Positions 1-8,542 of a DNA stretch of 64,000 nt are shown in pieces. Source of the stretch: Chitinophaga sancti (GTDB lineage Bacteria > Bacteroidota > Bacteroidia > Chitinophagales > Chitinophagaceae). Position 1 is the stretch's first letter. Each line of letters starts with the position of its first letter. The notes beneath the pieces were generated by a model. The model was not told the DNA's origin, searched no databases, and saw nothing but the letters and a program-made list of their open reading frames with translations. The position numbers and the translations under genes were made by a program. Where the stretch lies: assembly GCF_034087045.1 (NCBI RefSeq), contig NZ_CP139247.1, positions 1,488,001 to 1,552,000 of the forward strand, in the 5' to 3' direction.

Positions 1-959
1 ACCTGGTACCCGCATTCATTGACTTACAGATTTACGGTGGCAACGGTCGTTATTTCCCTGCCTTACCTGATGTGGAATCTATCAAAGCAACGTATGAATA
101 TTGCAAAGCTGGTGGTGCGGCTTACTTTATGATTACCATTCCTACACAATCACCTGAAATTATTCTACAATCTATCGCTGCTGTAAAGGAATATTGGGAA
201 CAGGGAGGAGAAGGATGCTTAGGCTTACACCTGGAAGGTCCTTATATCAGCCCTGAAAAGAATGGGGCACACTTACTGAAATACATCAAAGCACCTACTT
301 CAGATGATATAGACTGGATTTTAGCACATGGCGCTGGTATCGTAAAGATGATGACAGTGGCGCCTGAGCGTTGTGCCCCTGCACTCATCGACCGCCTGCA
401 GGAAGCAGGAGTGCTGGTGTCTGCAGGTCATAGCAATGGTACCTACCAACAGCTTTATCAGTCATTTGACAATGGTATTACTACCTGTACACATCTCTTC
501 AATGCAATGTCTCAACTGCAAAGCAGAGCACCCGGTATGGTGGGGGCTATCTATGATCATCCGCATGTACATGCGAGTGTGGTAGCCGATGGTATACATG
601 TAGACTTCAATACCATCCGCATCAGCAAGAAGATCATGGGCAACCGTCTGTTCCTGATCACTGATGCTGTGGCAGGTAGTGATGGAGAGGACTATGGGTT
701 TCATTGGAATGCCGAAAGCGGTCGTTATGAAGATGCGAATGGCACATTATCCGGTTCTGCACTCACTATGCTGGAAGCTGTACAGAACTGTATTGCACAG
801 GTAGGTATTGCACCTCAGGAAGCTTTGCGAATGGCAGCAGCTTATCCTGCGGTAGTAGCAGGACTCTCTCAGGAGCTGGGTCGCATTGCCCCTGGATTCC
901 GCACAGCCATGCTGGCACTGGATGAAAGGTGGGCCTTCCAGCAACTTATCTTATCTTAG
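1..959 (+). CDS. nagA: N-acetylglucosamine-6-phosphate deacetylase, 5' end outside the window
   Basis: NagA removes the acetyl group from N-acetylglucosamine-6-phosphate in the cytoplasm, giving glucosamine-6-phosphate for amino-sugar catabolism or wall recycling. The reading frame is open from base 3, and its first residues, PAFIDLQIYGG, match the strand that follows the N-terminal metal-site region of the amidohydrolase family. About 318 residues are visible out of a usual 380-400. The metal-binding glutamate lies in LHLEGPYISP, two histidines in SAGHSNG and CTHLFNAM, and the catalytic aspartate in LITDAVAG. All key residues seen are intact. The next gene begins 20 bases after the stop on the same strand, but its function appears unrelated. 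The N-terminus and promoter lie upstream of the window. Confidence 0.93.
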   Translation, partial: LVPAFIDLQIYGGNGRYFPALPDVESIKATYEYCKAGGAAYFMITIPTQSPEIILQSIAAVKEYWEQGGEGCLGLHLEGPYISPEKNGAHLLKYIKAPTSDDIDWILAHGAGIVKMMTVAPERCAPALIDRLQEAGVLVSAGHSNGTYQQLYQSFDNGITTCTHLFNAMSQLQSRAPGMVGAIYDHPHVHASVVADGIHVDFNTIRISKKIMGNRLFLITDAVAGSDGEDYGFHWNAESGRYEDANGTLSGSALTMLEAVQNCIAQVGIAPQEALRMAAAYPAVVAGLSQELGRIAPGFRTAMLALDERWAFQQLILS

Positions 960-979
960 CGGTTTTAACCAGTTAATTC

Positions 980-2662
980 ATGGGCATTCTACGCTACTTT
1001 ACCAGGAATCAATATAAGAACCTTTTCCTGTTGGGCTGGTTCCTGCTTTGCTTGATACAGGCAGGTTTTACAGAACTGATGGATGATGAAGCTTATTATT
1101 GGGTGTATGCCCATCATCTGAGCTGGGGGTACTTCGACCACCCGCCAATGGTCGCAGTGTTGATCAAACTGGGGTATGGCCTTTTTCACAATGAATTTGG
1201 TGTACGTATCGGCATGGTGATCCTGAACCTGGGGACCATTATTGTTACTGACAAACTCATTCCCCGCAAGGATAACCGGCTATTTTACCTTTTGTTGCTG
1301 GTAATGGGTGCTATGCAGCTGGGGGGTATGCTGGCAGTGCCTGATGTGCCGTTGATCTTCTTTGCAGCATTATACTTTTACATCTACAGAGCGTTTCTCG
1401 AACAGCAAAGCTGGAAAAATACTTTCCTGCTGGCATTGAGTATGGCGCTGATGTTTTATAGCAAATACCATGGTGTATTGCTGGTAGGATTTACTGTACT
1501 CTCCAACCTGAATCTCCTGCGGGTATTCAAGTTTTATATAGCTGTAGCTATCACTACGATCTTATTCTTACCGCATTTATACTGGCAATACGCGCATAAT
1601 TTCCCTTCCCTGCAGTATCACCTGATAGAAAGGAATGCCTCCGTTTATCAGCTGAATTTTACGATAGAATACATCCTTGGACAGATCCTGTTATTTGGTC
1701 CGCTGGCAGGTTGGTTAGTGTTGTATTATGCTTTTGTATGTCCGATCCAGAGTGCTTTTGAAAGAGCATTGAAGTTCTGTACAATCGGTGTGCTGGTGTT
1801 CTTCCTGTTCAGTACATTCAAGGGCAGGGTAGAGGCTAACTGGACGGTAATGTTGTTTACACCTGTAATGGTGTTGGCGCATCAGTCAGTAAGAAGAAAG
1901 AGATCTATTCGTCGTTCACTGAAAGTGATTCAATACCTGGCGCCTGTTACACTGGTAATTGTATTCGTTGCCCGTGTATACCTGATATGGGATTTTATGC
2001 CTGGTGTAAATATCCGTCCTGAAATACATCATAACAGGGAGTGGGCAAAGGCTTTGCAGGAACATGCCGGTGGCCGTCCGATCGTATTTTTGAATAGTTA
2101 TCAGCAGCCTTCCAAATACATGTTTTATAGTGACAATGGTTTGGGGTATAGTATCAATAGCCGGTACAACCGCCGTAGTCAGTATAACTATTGGGAAACG
2201 GAAAAGCAGCTGTGGGGGAAACAGGTAGAAATTAGCTACTCAACAGAGCTTATTCCAGTTACGGATAGCTTCATTACCTCAAGAGGGTTAGTGAAATTTC
2301 ACCTGCAGGATCCTTATTATTCCTATTCACTGATCCAGTTCAAAGCTGCCATGCAACAGGTGAAAGTAAATCCGGGTGCAACCATGGGATTCCTGCTGCA
2401 GGTGGATAATGGGTATCATGAAGCGGTGCCCGTAGATACAGCGAATGAGGCGGTAGTGGGGTATGCTTTTACACAAAAAGATGTAGAAATACCTGCGGTA
2501 AAAACAGCGCTGACAATCAGCAAAGCAATAGATCGAAGAATAGTGCGGATAGAGGTGCAAATGCCTGATAAACCAGGTACTTACCAGCTGAAATTCTGTG
2601 TATTTGCAGGGGTATTACCACCTACACATAATAGCCAGGCAGTCAAAGTCATCGTTCAATAA
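980..2662 (+). CDS. GT39-like membrane glycosyltransferase (ArnT/PMT_2 type)
   Basis: This 560-residue integral membrane protein resembles glycosyltransferases that use polyprenyl-phosphate sugars as donors (the PMT_2/ArnT group). The diagnostic acidic motif MDDEAYYW is at about residue 34, followed by WGYFDHPP, the conserved luminal loop of this family. Roughly ten hydrophobic segments occupy residues 10-340. The C-terminal 200 residues are soluble and probably periplasmic. The acceptor (lipid A, protein or glycan) cannot be read from the sequence. It follows nagA by 20 bases and may be co-transcribed, although a metabolic link is not obvious. The family call is firm; the substrate is unknown. 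Confidence 0.85.
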   Translation: MGILRYFTRNQYKNLFLLGWFLLCLIQAGFTELMDDEAYYWVYAHHLSWGYFDHPPMVAVLIKLGYGLFHNEFGVRIGMVILNLGTIIVTDKLIPRKDNRLFYLLLLVMGAMQLGGMLAVPDVPLIFFAALYFYIYRAFLEQQSWKNTFLLALSMALMFYSKYHGVLLVGFTVLSNLNLLRVFKFYIAVAITTILFLPHLYWQYAHNFPSLQYHLIERNASVYQLNFTIEYILGQILLFGPLAGWLVLYYAFVCPIQSAFERALKFCTIGVLVFFLFSTFKGRVEANWTVMLFTPVMVLAHQSVRRKRSIRRSLKVIQYLAPVTLVIVFVARVYLIWDFMPGVNIRPEIHHNREWAKALQEHAGGRPIVFLNSYQQPSKYMFYSDNGLGYSINSRYNRRSQYNYWETEKQLWGKQVEISYSTELIPVTDSFITSRGLVKFHLQDPYYSYSLIQFKAAMQQVKVNPGATMGFLLQVDNGYHEAVPVDTANEAVVGYAFTQKDVEIPAVKTALTISKAIDRRIVRIEVQMPDKPGTYQLKFCVFAGVLPPTHNSQAVKVIVQ

Positions 2663-2784
2663 ACCTCCGTCCTCGCCCTACCATTATGCAAATAAAAGGG
2701 CGTTCCATTCGTTTTCTCAAACAACCCCACACCCCACCGCGCCGGCGTGATTTGTTGAGAAAAATTGGTTGAGAGGAGATTACG

Positions 2785-2895
2785 ATGCTGCCTGGTGTTA
2801 GGATCAGCGCATGCTTCAGTATCATGGAGTTGTTTACAGTGAGACAAATATCTACTGAAAAACAACTGGTTACATTACGCAAGATGGAAAATTAA
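2785..2895 (+). CDS. possible small ORF, 36 codons
   Basis: An ATG lies 5 to 10 bases downstream of a purine-rich GAGAGGAG, which is unusual for this AT-rich, SD-poor genome. The ORF runs 36 codons to a TAA and is followed 28 bases later by a strong hairpin terminator. The peptide begins MLPGVRIS, ends LRKMEN, and carries no recognisable domain. The frame is closed by a TGA just upstream, so it is not the tail of a longer intact gene. It could be a decayed gene end or chance. Support is weak. Confidence 0.2.
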   Translation: MLPGVRISACFSIMELFTVRQISTEKQLVTLRKMEN

Positions 2896-2923
2896 TGATC
2901 CAAAACAGAAATATTTGTTATCA

Positions 2924-2951
2924 AAAAAGCGCTTCGAGAGAAGCGCTTTTT
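2924..2951. terminator. bidirectional intrinsic terminator
   Basis: A perfect 12-base-pair stem (AAAAAGCGCTTC with GAAGCGCTTTTT) encloses the tetraloop GAGA. It sits between the convergent GT39-like gene and thiL, with A and T tracts on either side, so it can end transcription from both directions. Confidence 0.85.
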
Positions 2952-2971
2952 AAAATCAATGCTTTAATATT

Positions 2972-4006
2972 TTATTGCTTGAACGCATTCCATCCCTGCG
3001 CTACCAACTTAAACTTATTTCCACCTTTCGTTAAGATGTGTGCTCCTTCGCTGATATCTGCCATATACCCGATCACACTGATTTCTTCGGACAATACGAT
3101 CTTATCGTAGTCCTCCTGCTTCATGGTAAACAGCAGCTCATAGTCTTCGCCACCACTCAGTGCACATGCGGTTGGATCCATTCCAAACTTCAGCGCCATT
3201 TCCTTACTCTCCTGTGCAATAGGGATCTTCTCTTCATACAGCACTACGCCCAGGTTCGACTGCTTACAGATATGCAGGATTTCAGAGCTCAGACCATCGC
3301 TTACATCCATCATGGCTGTAGGCTTGATGTCGTTCTTCTCCAGCCACTCGACGATGTTCTTTCTTGCTTCTGGCTTCAGCTGACGGCCTATGATATAGGT
3401 CTGGTCTTCCAGGTCAGGCTGCAACTGCGGACTTTCAAGGTAGATCTTCTTCTCTCTTTCCAGCAGGGTGAGACCCAGGAATGCAGCACCCAGATCGCCG
3501 GATACGCATAGCAGGTCGCCTTTTTGGGCAGTGGAGCGCTTCACAAACTGGTCAGGCGCTACCTCACCAATAGCTGTGACGCTGATGATAAACCCTTTCT
3601 GAGAGTTGGAAGTATCACCTCCAATCAGGTCCACACCATATTTCTCACAGGCGGCATATACACCTTCGTAAAACTCGTTCAGTGCCTCTACGGAAAAACG
3701 GTTGTTGAAGGCAATGCTCACCGTAATATGTGTAGGCGTTGCATTCATGGCATATATGTCGGAGAGGTTCACTGTTACAGACTTGTATCCCAGGTGCTTG
3801 AGCGGGGTATACATCAGGTCAAAGTGAATACCTTCCACCAGCATGTCGGTAGATACCACTGTCTGACGGCCAAAGTGGTCTATCACGGCAGCATCGTCAC
3901 CCACACCCAATACAGTACTCGCCTGCTGGATTTCAATATTTTTAGTCAGGAGATCGATCAGGCCAAATTCGCCTAACGAGTTTATCTCGGTTCTTTCTTC
4001 ACTCAT
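2972..4006 (-). CDS. thiL: thiamine-monophosphate kinase
   Basis: ThiL phosphorylates thiamine monophosphate with ATP to make thiamine diphosphate, the cofactor form. The 344-residue length is typical. The family's N-terminal metal/ATP-binding loop is seen as GVGDDAAVID at about residue 36, then STDMLVEGIHFD, and the central glycine-rich segment LIGGDTSNS. Further on, MMDVSDGLSSE and SGGEDYELLF are the standard AIRS-superfamily motifs. It lies 8 bases downstream of the inositol-monophosphatase-like gene on the same strand, so the two probably share a transcript that ends at the 2924-2951 hairpin. Its product is the cofactor used by enzymes such as KorB. Confidence 0.95.
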   Translation of the reverse strand: MSEERTEINSLGEFGLIDLLTKNIEIQQASTVLGVGDDAAVIDHFGRQTVVSTDMLVEGIHFDLMYTPLKHLGYKSVTVNLSDIYAMNATPTHITVSIAFNNRFSVEALNEFYEGVYAACEKYGVDLIGGDTSNSQKGFIISVTAIGEVAPDQFVKRSTAQKGDLLCVSGDLGAAFLGLTLLEREKKIYLESPQLQPDLEDQTYIIGRQLKPEARKNIVEWLEKNDIKPTAMMDVSDGLSSEILHICKQSNLGVVLYEEKIPIAQESKEMALKFGMDPTACALSGGEDYELLFTMKQEDYDKIVLSEEISVIGYMADISEGAHILTKGGNKFKLVAQGWNAFKQ

Positions 4007-4014
4007 TGTTTAGT

Positions 4015-4788
4015 TCAAAATTTTCCATTAACGACATCTACCAGTTGCTGATGAATATTGCCATTTGTGGCAATCAGCGTGCGCTGGTAAGGGGAGTATC
4101 TATTGCCTTTGAAATCGGTTACTTTACCACCTGCTTCTTCTACGATAAGGAAGCCGGCAGCAGCATCCCAGGCATTCAGCGTATGTTCATAATAACCGTC
4201 AAAGCGACCATCAGCTACCCAGCACAGGTCAATCGCGGCAGAGCCGAGGCGGCGCACTGCCTGTCCTCTCTTTACGAAGTAAGCAAAAATATCTACCGGA
4301 TCATTTTCACCACCTTCCCACTGGTAAGGGAAACCCGTTGCCATGCAGGCACTACCCAGATCTGTCTTGGCAGATACGTGAATAGGCTTGTCGTTCCGCG
4401 TAGCCCCTTTCCCTTTTTCTGCAAAGTAGAATTCATTGAGGAAGGGGTTGTACACAGCTCCCAGTACCATTTCTCCATCTACTTCCACCCCGATGCTTAC
4501 GCAGCAGATAGGAATACCATGAGCAAAGTTTACCGTACCATCCAGTGGATCAATGATCCATTTGGTGTTGGAGGTGGTCACCAGTTCACCCGACTCCTCA
4601 CTGAGGATAAAATGGTCAGGGTAAGTATCCTGGATGACCTTGAAGATGGCAGTTTCTGCCCCTTTATCCGCTTCCGTTACCAGGTCATTGATGGTACTTT
4701 TGCTGCTGATCTGAAAAGCCCCATTGAAATAATGCTGTAAAACTTGTCCGCCAGCCTGTGTTGCCTTGAGAAGGGTATCTTTTAACAT
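4015..4788 (-). CDS. inositol monophosphatase family protein
   Basis: This is a magnesium-dependent sugar/inositol phosphatase of the IMPase (SuhB-like) superfamily. The metal-binding motifs are intact: LSEESGE at about residue 64, WIIDPLDGTVNFAHG at about 78-92, and the C-terminal NAWDAAAGFLIVEEAGG. I chose the ATG at 4788, giving MLKDTLLKA, rather than an in-frame ATG 36 bases upstream, because family members begin close to this helix. A TACCTTTG box (plus-strand CAAAGGTA at 4793-4800) then lies only 4 bases before the start codon. It is the first gene of a probable two-gene unit with thiL. The physiological substrate is not determined. Confidence 0.9.
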   Translation of the reverse strand: MLKDTLLKATQAGGQVLQHYFNGAFQISSKSTINDLVTEADKGAETAIFKVIQDTYPDHFILSEESGELVTTSNTKWIIDPLDGTVNFAHGIPICCVSIGVEVDGEMVLGAVYNPFLNEFYFAEKGKGATRNDKPIHVSAKTDLGSACMATGFPYQWEGGENDPVDIFAYFVKRGQAVRRLGSAAIDLCWVADGRFDGYYEHTLNAWDAAAGFLIVEEAGGKVTDFKGNRYSPYQRTLIATNGNIHQQLVDVVNGKF

Positions 4789-4792
4789 GGGG

Positions 4793-4800
4793 CAAAGGTA
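4793..4800 (-). promoter_or_regulatory. TACCTTTG -7 box of the IMPase-thiL unit
   Basis: The minus strand reads TACCTTTG, the Bacteroidota -7 consensus TAnnTTTG, four bases from the chosen ATG. If it is active, the transcript would start at or next to the start codon and be leaderless. No clear -33 TTG was seen at the usual spacing. Confidence 0.45.
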
Positions 4801-4947
4801 CGTTTCAATTTTTTTACTGCCCATATCGTTTTTAGTAATATGTTTGTATAGGATTGCCAGGAGGGGACAAAAACTGGTAGTTGAATGTTCAGGCTGCTAA
4901 CGGCCGGTCTGATAAAATTGAGTCTCCACCTAATCCGAAATTCGCCG

Positions 4948-4955
4948 TATTTTTG
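4948..4955 (+). promoter_or_regulatory. TATTTTTG -7 box of the GH3-family gene
   Basis: TATTTTTG matches TAnnTTTG and lies 25 bases before the ATG at 4981. The nearest upstream TTG (4918-4920) is 27 bases away, longer than the usual 19-21, so the -33 element is uncertain. Confidence 0.4.
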
Positions 4956-4980
4956 CAGTTTATAAAGAAGAAGGTAATTA

Positions 4981-6519
4981 ATGGCCATTTTAGGTAATCT
5001 TATATCCAGGTCACTGCGCATCAGGAAGAAGTTCACATTCAAGTTAGGTACGCCACGCCAGTATCAGTTACAGGTATTGTACAGGCTACTTACGAAAGCT
5101 AAGGATACGCAGTTCGGTCAGCATTACAACTTCCAGGACATACTCAATAGCCCGAATATCATCGCTAATTATCGTTCCACTGTACCCGTACACAACTATA
5201 ACAAGATGCATGCGGATTGGTGGTATAAGTGTCTGGAAGGAGAGGCTAATGTAAGCTGGCCTGAGAAGATCAAATATTTCGCCCTCAGTTCGGGAACTTC
5301 CGAATCTGCGAGTAAGCACATACCTGTTACCCGCGATATGCTGCGTAACGTGAAGAAGGTGGGTGTTAAGCAGCTGTATTCTATGGCTAACTTCGACATT
5401 CCCCCTAAATCTTTCTCCAAAGGGATCCTCATGCTGGGTGGTACAACTGCTCTGTACGAAAAAGGGGATTACTATGAAGGAGATATGAGTGGTATTCAGG
5501 CAAAGAATATCCCCCGTTGGTTCAGACGTTTCTACAAGCCAGGCGGCAACATTTCCAAAAAACCAAACTGGGAACAGCGTATCAAGCTCATTGTGCGCAA
5601 GGCGCCACAATGGGATGTAGGTACGGTATGTGGGGTGCCTGCCTGGGTACAGATTGTACTGGCAGAGATCATCAAATACCACGGGGTAAAGAACATCCAT
5701 GAGATCTGGCCAAACCTGGCTGTGTACATCCATGGAGGCGTTAGCTTCGAGCCTTATCGTGACAGTTTCCAGAAACTGCTGGGTAAACCGATCAATTTCA
5801 TTGAAACATATATGGCCTCGGAAGGCTCTTTCGGTTTCCAGGCCCGTCCGAATGTAAGGGGCATTAAACTGGTCCTGAACGCGGGCATCTTCTACGAATT
5901 CATTCCATTTACAGAAGAGAACTTTACCAGCGATGGCGAAGTAAAACCAAATCCTAAGTCTTACATGATCCATGAGGTGGTGGAAGATGTGGAGTATGCG
6001 GTGATGCTGTCGACCTGTGCCGGTGCATGGCGCTACCTGATTGGTGACGTTGTGAAGTTTACTTCCGTAAAAGAGCATGAAATCATCATTGTAGGTCGTA
6101 CCAAACAGTTCCTGAGCCTCTGTGGCGAACACATGAGTATCGATAACATGAACAATGCGATCGATGCCGTGCAGAAGAAGCTGGGTATTACTGTCAATGA
6201 ATTTACCGTAGCAGGGTTCCCACATGAGAACCTGTTTGCTCACCGCTGGTTTATCGGTACAGACGATGTGAATGTAGACAGTAGCCGTGTCCGTGAAATC
6301 ATTGACCAGACCCTGAGCGAGGTAAATGACGACTACGCAGTAGAACGTACCTCTGCACTGAAGGAGATCTTTGTTGAGATCCTGCCAAAAGATGTGTTCA
6401 TTGACTACCTGCGCGTAAAGGGCAAAGAAGGTGCTATGAACAAATTCCCACGGGTGATGAAAGGTGATAAATTGAAAGACTGGGAGAACTTTCTGGCGTC
6501 CAGGCTGAAGTCAGTGTAA
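4981..6519 (+). CDS. GH3 auxin-responsive promoter family protein (acyl-adenylating, ANL superfamily)
   Basis: GH3 proteins are best known in plants, where they adenylate a carboxylate (jasmonate, auxin, benzoates) and join it to an amino acid. Bacterial homologues exist but are poorly characterised. The 512 residues carry the three ATP/AMP motifs of the family: ALSSGTSES at about residue 100 (motif I), ETYMASEGSFG at about 277 (motif II) and YLIGDVVKFTS at about 351 (motif III). The length is slightly below that of plant enzymes. The gene is divergent from the IMPase-thiL unit and ends at its own terminator, so it appears monocistronic. The family assignment is strong. The substrate and acceptor cannot be inferred. 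Confidence 0.9.
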   Translation: MAILGNLISRSLRIRKKFTFKLGTPRQYQLQVLYRLLTKAKDTQFGQHYNFQDILNSPNIIANYRSTVPVHNYNKMHADWWYKCLEGEANVSWPEKIKYFALSSGTSESASKHIPVTRDMLRNVKKVGVKQLYSMANFDIPPKSFSKGILMLGGTTALYEKGDYYEGDMSGIQAKNIPRWFRRFYKPGGNISKKPNWEQRIKLIVRKAPQWDVGTVCGVPAWVQIVLAEIIKYHGVKNIHEIWPNLAVYIHGGVSFEPYRDSFQKLLGKPINFIETYMASEGSFGFQARPNVRGIKLVLNAGIFYEFIPFTEENFTSDGEVKPNPKSYMIHEVVEDVEYAVMLSTCAGAWRYLIGDVVKFTSVKEHEIIIVGRTKQFLSLCGEHMSIDNMNNAIDAVQKKLGITVNEFTVAGFPHENLFAHRWFIGTDDVNVDSSRVREIIDQTLSEVNDDYAVERTSALKEIFVEILPKDVFIDYLRVKGKEGAMNKFPRVMKGDKLKDWENFLASRLKSV

Positions 6520-6548
6520 GAAATTAACGAATTATAAAGTTAGAAGAG

Positions 6549-6591
6549 GGGGTAACTTCATCAACAAAGGGAAGAGTTACCCCTTATTTTT
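6549..6591 (+). terminator. intrinsic terminator after the GH3-family gene
   Basis: A 9-base-pair stem (GGGGTAACT at 6549-6557, AGTTACCCC at 6575-6583) is followed by TTATTTTT. It lies 30 bases after the stop codon and is oriented for the plus strand. Confidence 0.75.
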
Positions 6592-6611
6592 AGATAGGAA
6601 TTTTGTAGCGC

Positions 6612-7262
6612 ATGACATCTGCTTTCTTATCAGCGGTCTTCTCCGGAGTGGCACTTGGACTGGTTTTATCCGTATCTGTCGGCCCCGTCATCTTCGCGAT
6701 AATAAAATATAGTGTAAATAACGGTTTCAAGGCTGGAATCAGTTTTGCGCTGGGTGTATCATTCAGTGATATATTTTATGTGTTGCTGGGGAATCTGGCC
6801 ACAGCGTTTTTTCTGGATCTGAAGGAATATAATAAACCTATTGGTATTGTTGGTGGGAGTTTACTGATTTGTATGGGGCTATATGGGCTTCTGTTCAAAA
6901 AGGTGAAGATCAGTACCGGTGATGAAAAGCCGGAGATGTTCCGGACCCATGATTATTTAAAGATCTGGCTGGCTGGATTCCTGATGAATTCCCTGAATCC
7001 CGGTGTGATATTATTCTGGTTGGGTATCTGTGTTTCGAATAGTCCGCACACAACGGGGCATAAGATTATTACTTACGGAGTATGCCTGGTATGGGTGCTA
7101 TCTACAGATATATTGAAGGTATTTGTGGCGGATAAGATCAGGCATAAGCTGACCCTGACGAATGTAAAGTGGTTGAATAAGATATCAGGGGCGAGTATGA
7201 TTGTGTTTGGAGTGCTGTTGTTGTATCAGATGGTATTTAATGTAAGTGCCCTGGGCCACTAA
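6612..7262 (+). CDS. LysE family translocator (amino-acid exporter)
   Basis: This 216-residue protein has six predicted transmembrane helices, as expected for the LysE/RhtB superfamily, which exports amino acids and related small metabolites. The conserved N-terminal segment appears as SVSVGPVIFAIIKYSV, and a second family motif as GFLMNSLNPGVILFW in the second half. The start ATG lies just downstream of the terminator of the preceding gene, so the gene has its own promoter, but I could not pick out a convincing -33/-7 pair. The exported substrate is unknown. Confidence 0.87.
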   Translation: MTSAFLSAVFSGVALGLVLSVSVGPVIFAIIKYSVNNGFKAGISFALGVSFSDIFYVLLGNLATAFFLDLKEYNKPIGIVGGSLLICMGLYGLLFKKVKISTGDEKPEMFRTHDYLKIWLAGFLMNSLNPGVILFWLGICVSNSPHTTGHKIITYGVCLVWVLSTDILKVFVADKIRHKLTLTNVKWLNKISGASMIVFGVLLLYQMVFNVSALGH

Positions 7263-7296
7263 TAATCGAATTTAGAGCCTGCCGCAGGCGCGCTGC

Positions 7297-7335
7297 GAAA
7301 AACGCGCTTTTACCGAAGGTGAAAGCGCGTTTTTC
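7297..7335. terminator. bidirectional intrinsic terminator
   Basis: A 14-base-pair stem (GAAAAACGCGCTTT, AAAGCGCGTTTTTC) with the loop TACCGAAGGTG lies between the convergent LysE-like and korB genes. The loop contains an internal ACC/GGT pairing, a form that recurs in other terminators of this window. Confidence 0.8.
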
Positions 7336-7346
7336 ATTATAAAACA

Positions 7347-7375
7347 AAAAGCATCCCCTTGCGGAAGATGCTTTT
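7347..7375 (-). terminator. intrinsic terminator after korB
   Basis: The stem AAAAGCATC / GATGCTTTT (9 base pairs) reads on the minus strand into a T-rich tail (TTTTTGTTTT), 27 bases after the korB stop codon. Confidence 0.7.
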
Positions 7376-7401
7376 CTTATTTATTGGTGGATTAAAAGCG
7401 A

Positions 7402-8436
7402 TTATCTGATTGTCCATGTTTCTTTACCAGCCAACAACTTATCCAAATCCCCAGGACCTCTCTTGCTAAATGCATCTTCTACCTGGAAATTTAATTGCTC
7501 CTCATAAGTAGGACGGAATCCTTGATAAAACACGCCGAATGGACGTGGGAAATGTCCTTCAATACGGGGATCGTCGAACATACGGGTCAATATCTGTGCC
7601 TTATAGAAATCATGTTCATCATGGATCCACAGGTCATCTGCACTATACTCACTACCCAGCTCAACTACCACAGGTTTCAATCCATCCAGACGGATACCTT
7701 TGTTCTTCTGTGCACCAAATACCAGCGGCTGTCCCTGCTCTACAAAGATTGCCTGCTCAGCCTTGCTTGATTTCTCCGTAAACACTTCAAAAGCACCATC
7801 ATTAAAGATGTTACAGTTCTGATAGATCTCGAGGAAAGAAGCACCTTTATGGGCATGGCTGCGTTTCAGCATTTCCTGCAGGTGTTTAGGATCGCGGTCC
7901 ATGCTTCTGGCAATGAAAGACGCATCAGCACCCAGCGCCAGCGCCATTGGGTTGAACGGATGGTCAATACTGCCGTAAGGCGTAGACTTCGTCACCTTGC
8001 TGGTTTCAGAAGTAGGAGAGTACTGTCCTTTGGTCAGACCATAGATCTGGTTGTTGAACAGCATTACATTGACATCAAAGTTACGGCGCAGCAGGTGAAT
8101 CGTGTGGTTACCACCGATGGACAAACCATCACCATCACCAGTCACAATCCATACACTCAGCTCAGGACGCACGGCTTTCAGACCAGATGCGATCGCAGTA
8201 GCACGGCCATGGATGGAGTGCATGCCGTAGGTATTCATATAATATGGAAAACGGGATGAACAGCCAATACCGGAAACGATCACGATATTCTCTTTCGGTA
8301 TACCCAATCCAGGCATAATGGTCTGCACCTGCTTCAATATAGAATAATCCCCGCAACCCGGGCACCAGCGTACTTCCTGGTCCGTTGCAAAATCCTTCGC
8401 CGTTAACGCCTGCGGAGCTATAGTTGCTGTTGACAT
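7402..8436 (-). CDS. korB: 2-oxoacid:ferredoxin oxidoreductase, beta subunit
   Basis: This subunit binds thiamine diphosphate and catalyses ferredoxin-linked oxidative decarboxylation of a 2-oxoacid, probably 2-oxoglutarate, to the acyl-CoA. The 344 residues carry RWCPGCGDYSILK at about residue 23, SGIGCSSRFPYY at about 55, and the diphosphate/Mg motif VTGDGDGLSIGGNH at about 98, with NNQIYGLTKGQYSPTSE following; these are standard for KorB. The alpha subunit (korA), which normally lies directly beside it, is not in this window: upstream is an AhpD-like gene and then a divergent TonB receptor. It must therefore pair with a subunit encoded elsewhere. Substrate choice between 2-oxoglutarate and pyruvate is by similarity only. 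Confidence 0.9.
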   Translation of the reverse strand: MSTATIAPQALTAKDFATDQEVRWCPGCGDYSILKQVQTIMPGLGIPKENIVIVSGIGCSSRFPYYMNTYGMHSIHGRATAIASGLKAVRPELSVWIVTGDGDGLSIGGNHTIHLLRRNFDVNVMLFNNQIYGLTKGQYSPTSETSKVTKSTPYGSIDHPFNPMALALGADASFIARSMDRDPKHLQEMLKRSHAHKGASFLEIYQNCNIFNDGAFEVFTEKSSKAEQAIFVEQGQPLVFGAQKNKGIRLDGLKPVVVELGSEYSADDLWIHDEHDFYKAQILTRMFDDPRIEGHFPRPFGVFYQGFRPTYEEQLNFQVEDAFSKRGPGDLDKLLAGKETWTIR

Positions 8437-8542
8437 TGTTGTATTGTTAATAGAAATAGTAATAATTGGTTGGCAAAGTTACGAATTGTATCCCGATAGG
8501 TATTGCGCAATCCGGAATACTTGTATAGGGAACTGACCACAA

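Larger units (their letters stand above)
2663..2971. other. intergenic region, about 310 bases
   Basis: This stretch separates the GT39-like gene from the convergent thiL gene. It contains one strong hairpin near its right end (2924-2951) and one possible 36-codon ORF at 2785-2895, preceded by GAGAGGAG. The peptide resembles nothing I know. I see no other supported feature. Confidence 0.5.

Noticed and set aside
4006..4740. 244-codon plus-strand ORF over the IMPase gene
   Set aside because: It is antisense to an IMPase with all metal motifs and has no recognisable protein features.
5086..6243. 385-codon minus-strand ORF inside the GH3-family gene
   Set aside because: It lies wholly antisense to a well-recognised gene with intact motifs and has no family resemblance; it results from codon bias on the opposite strand.
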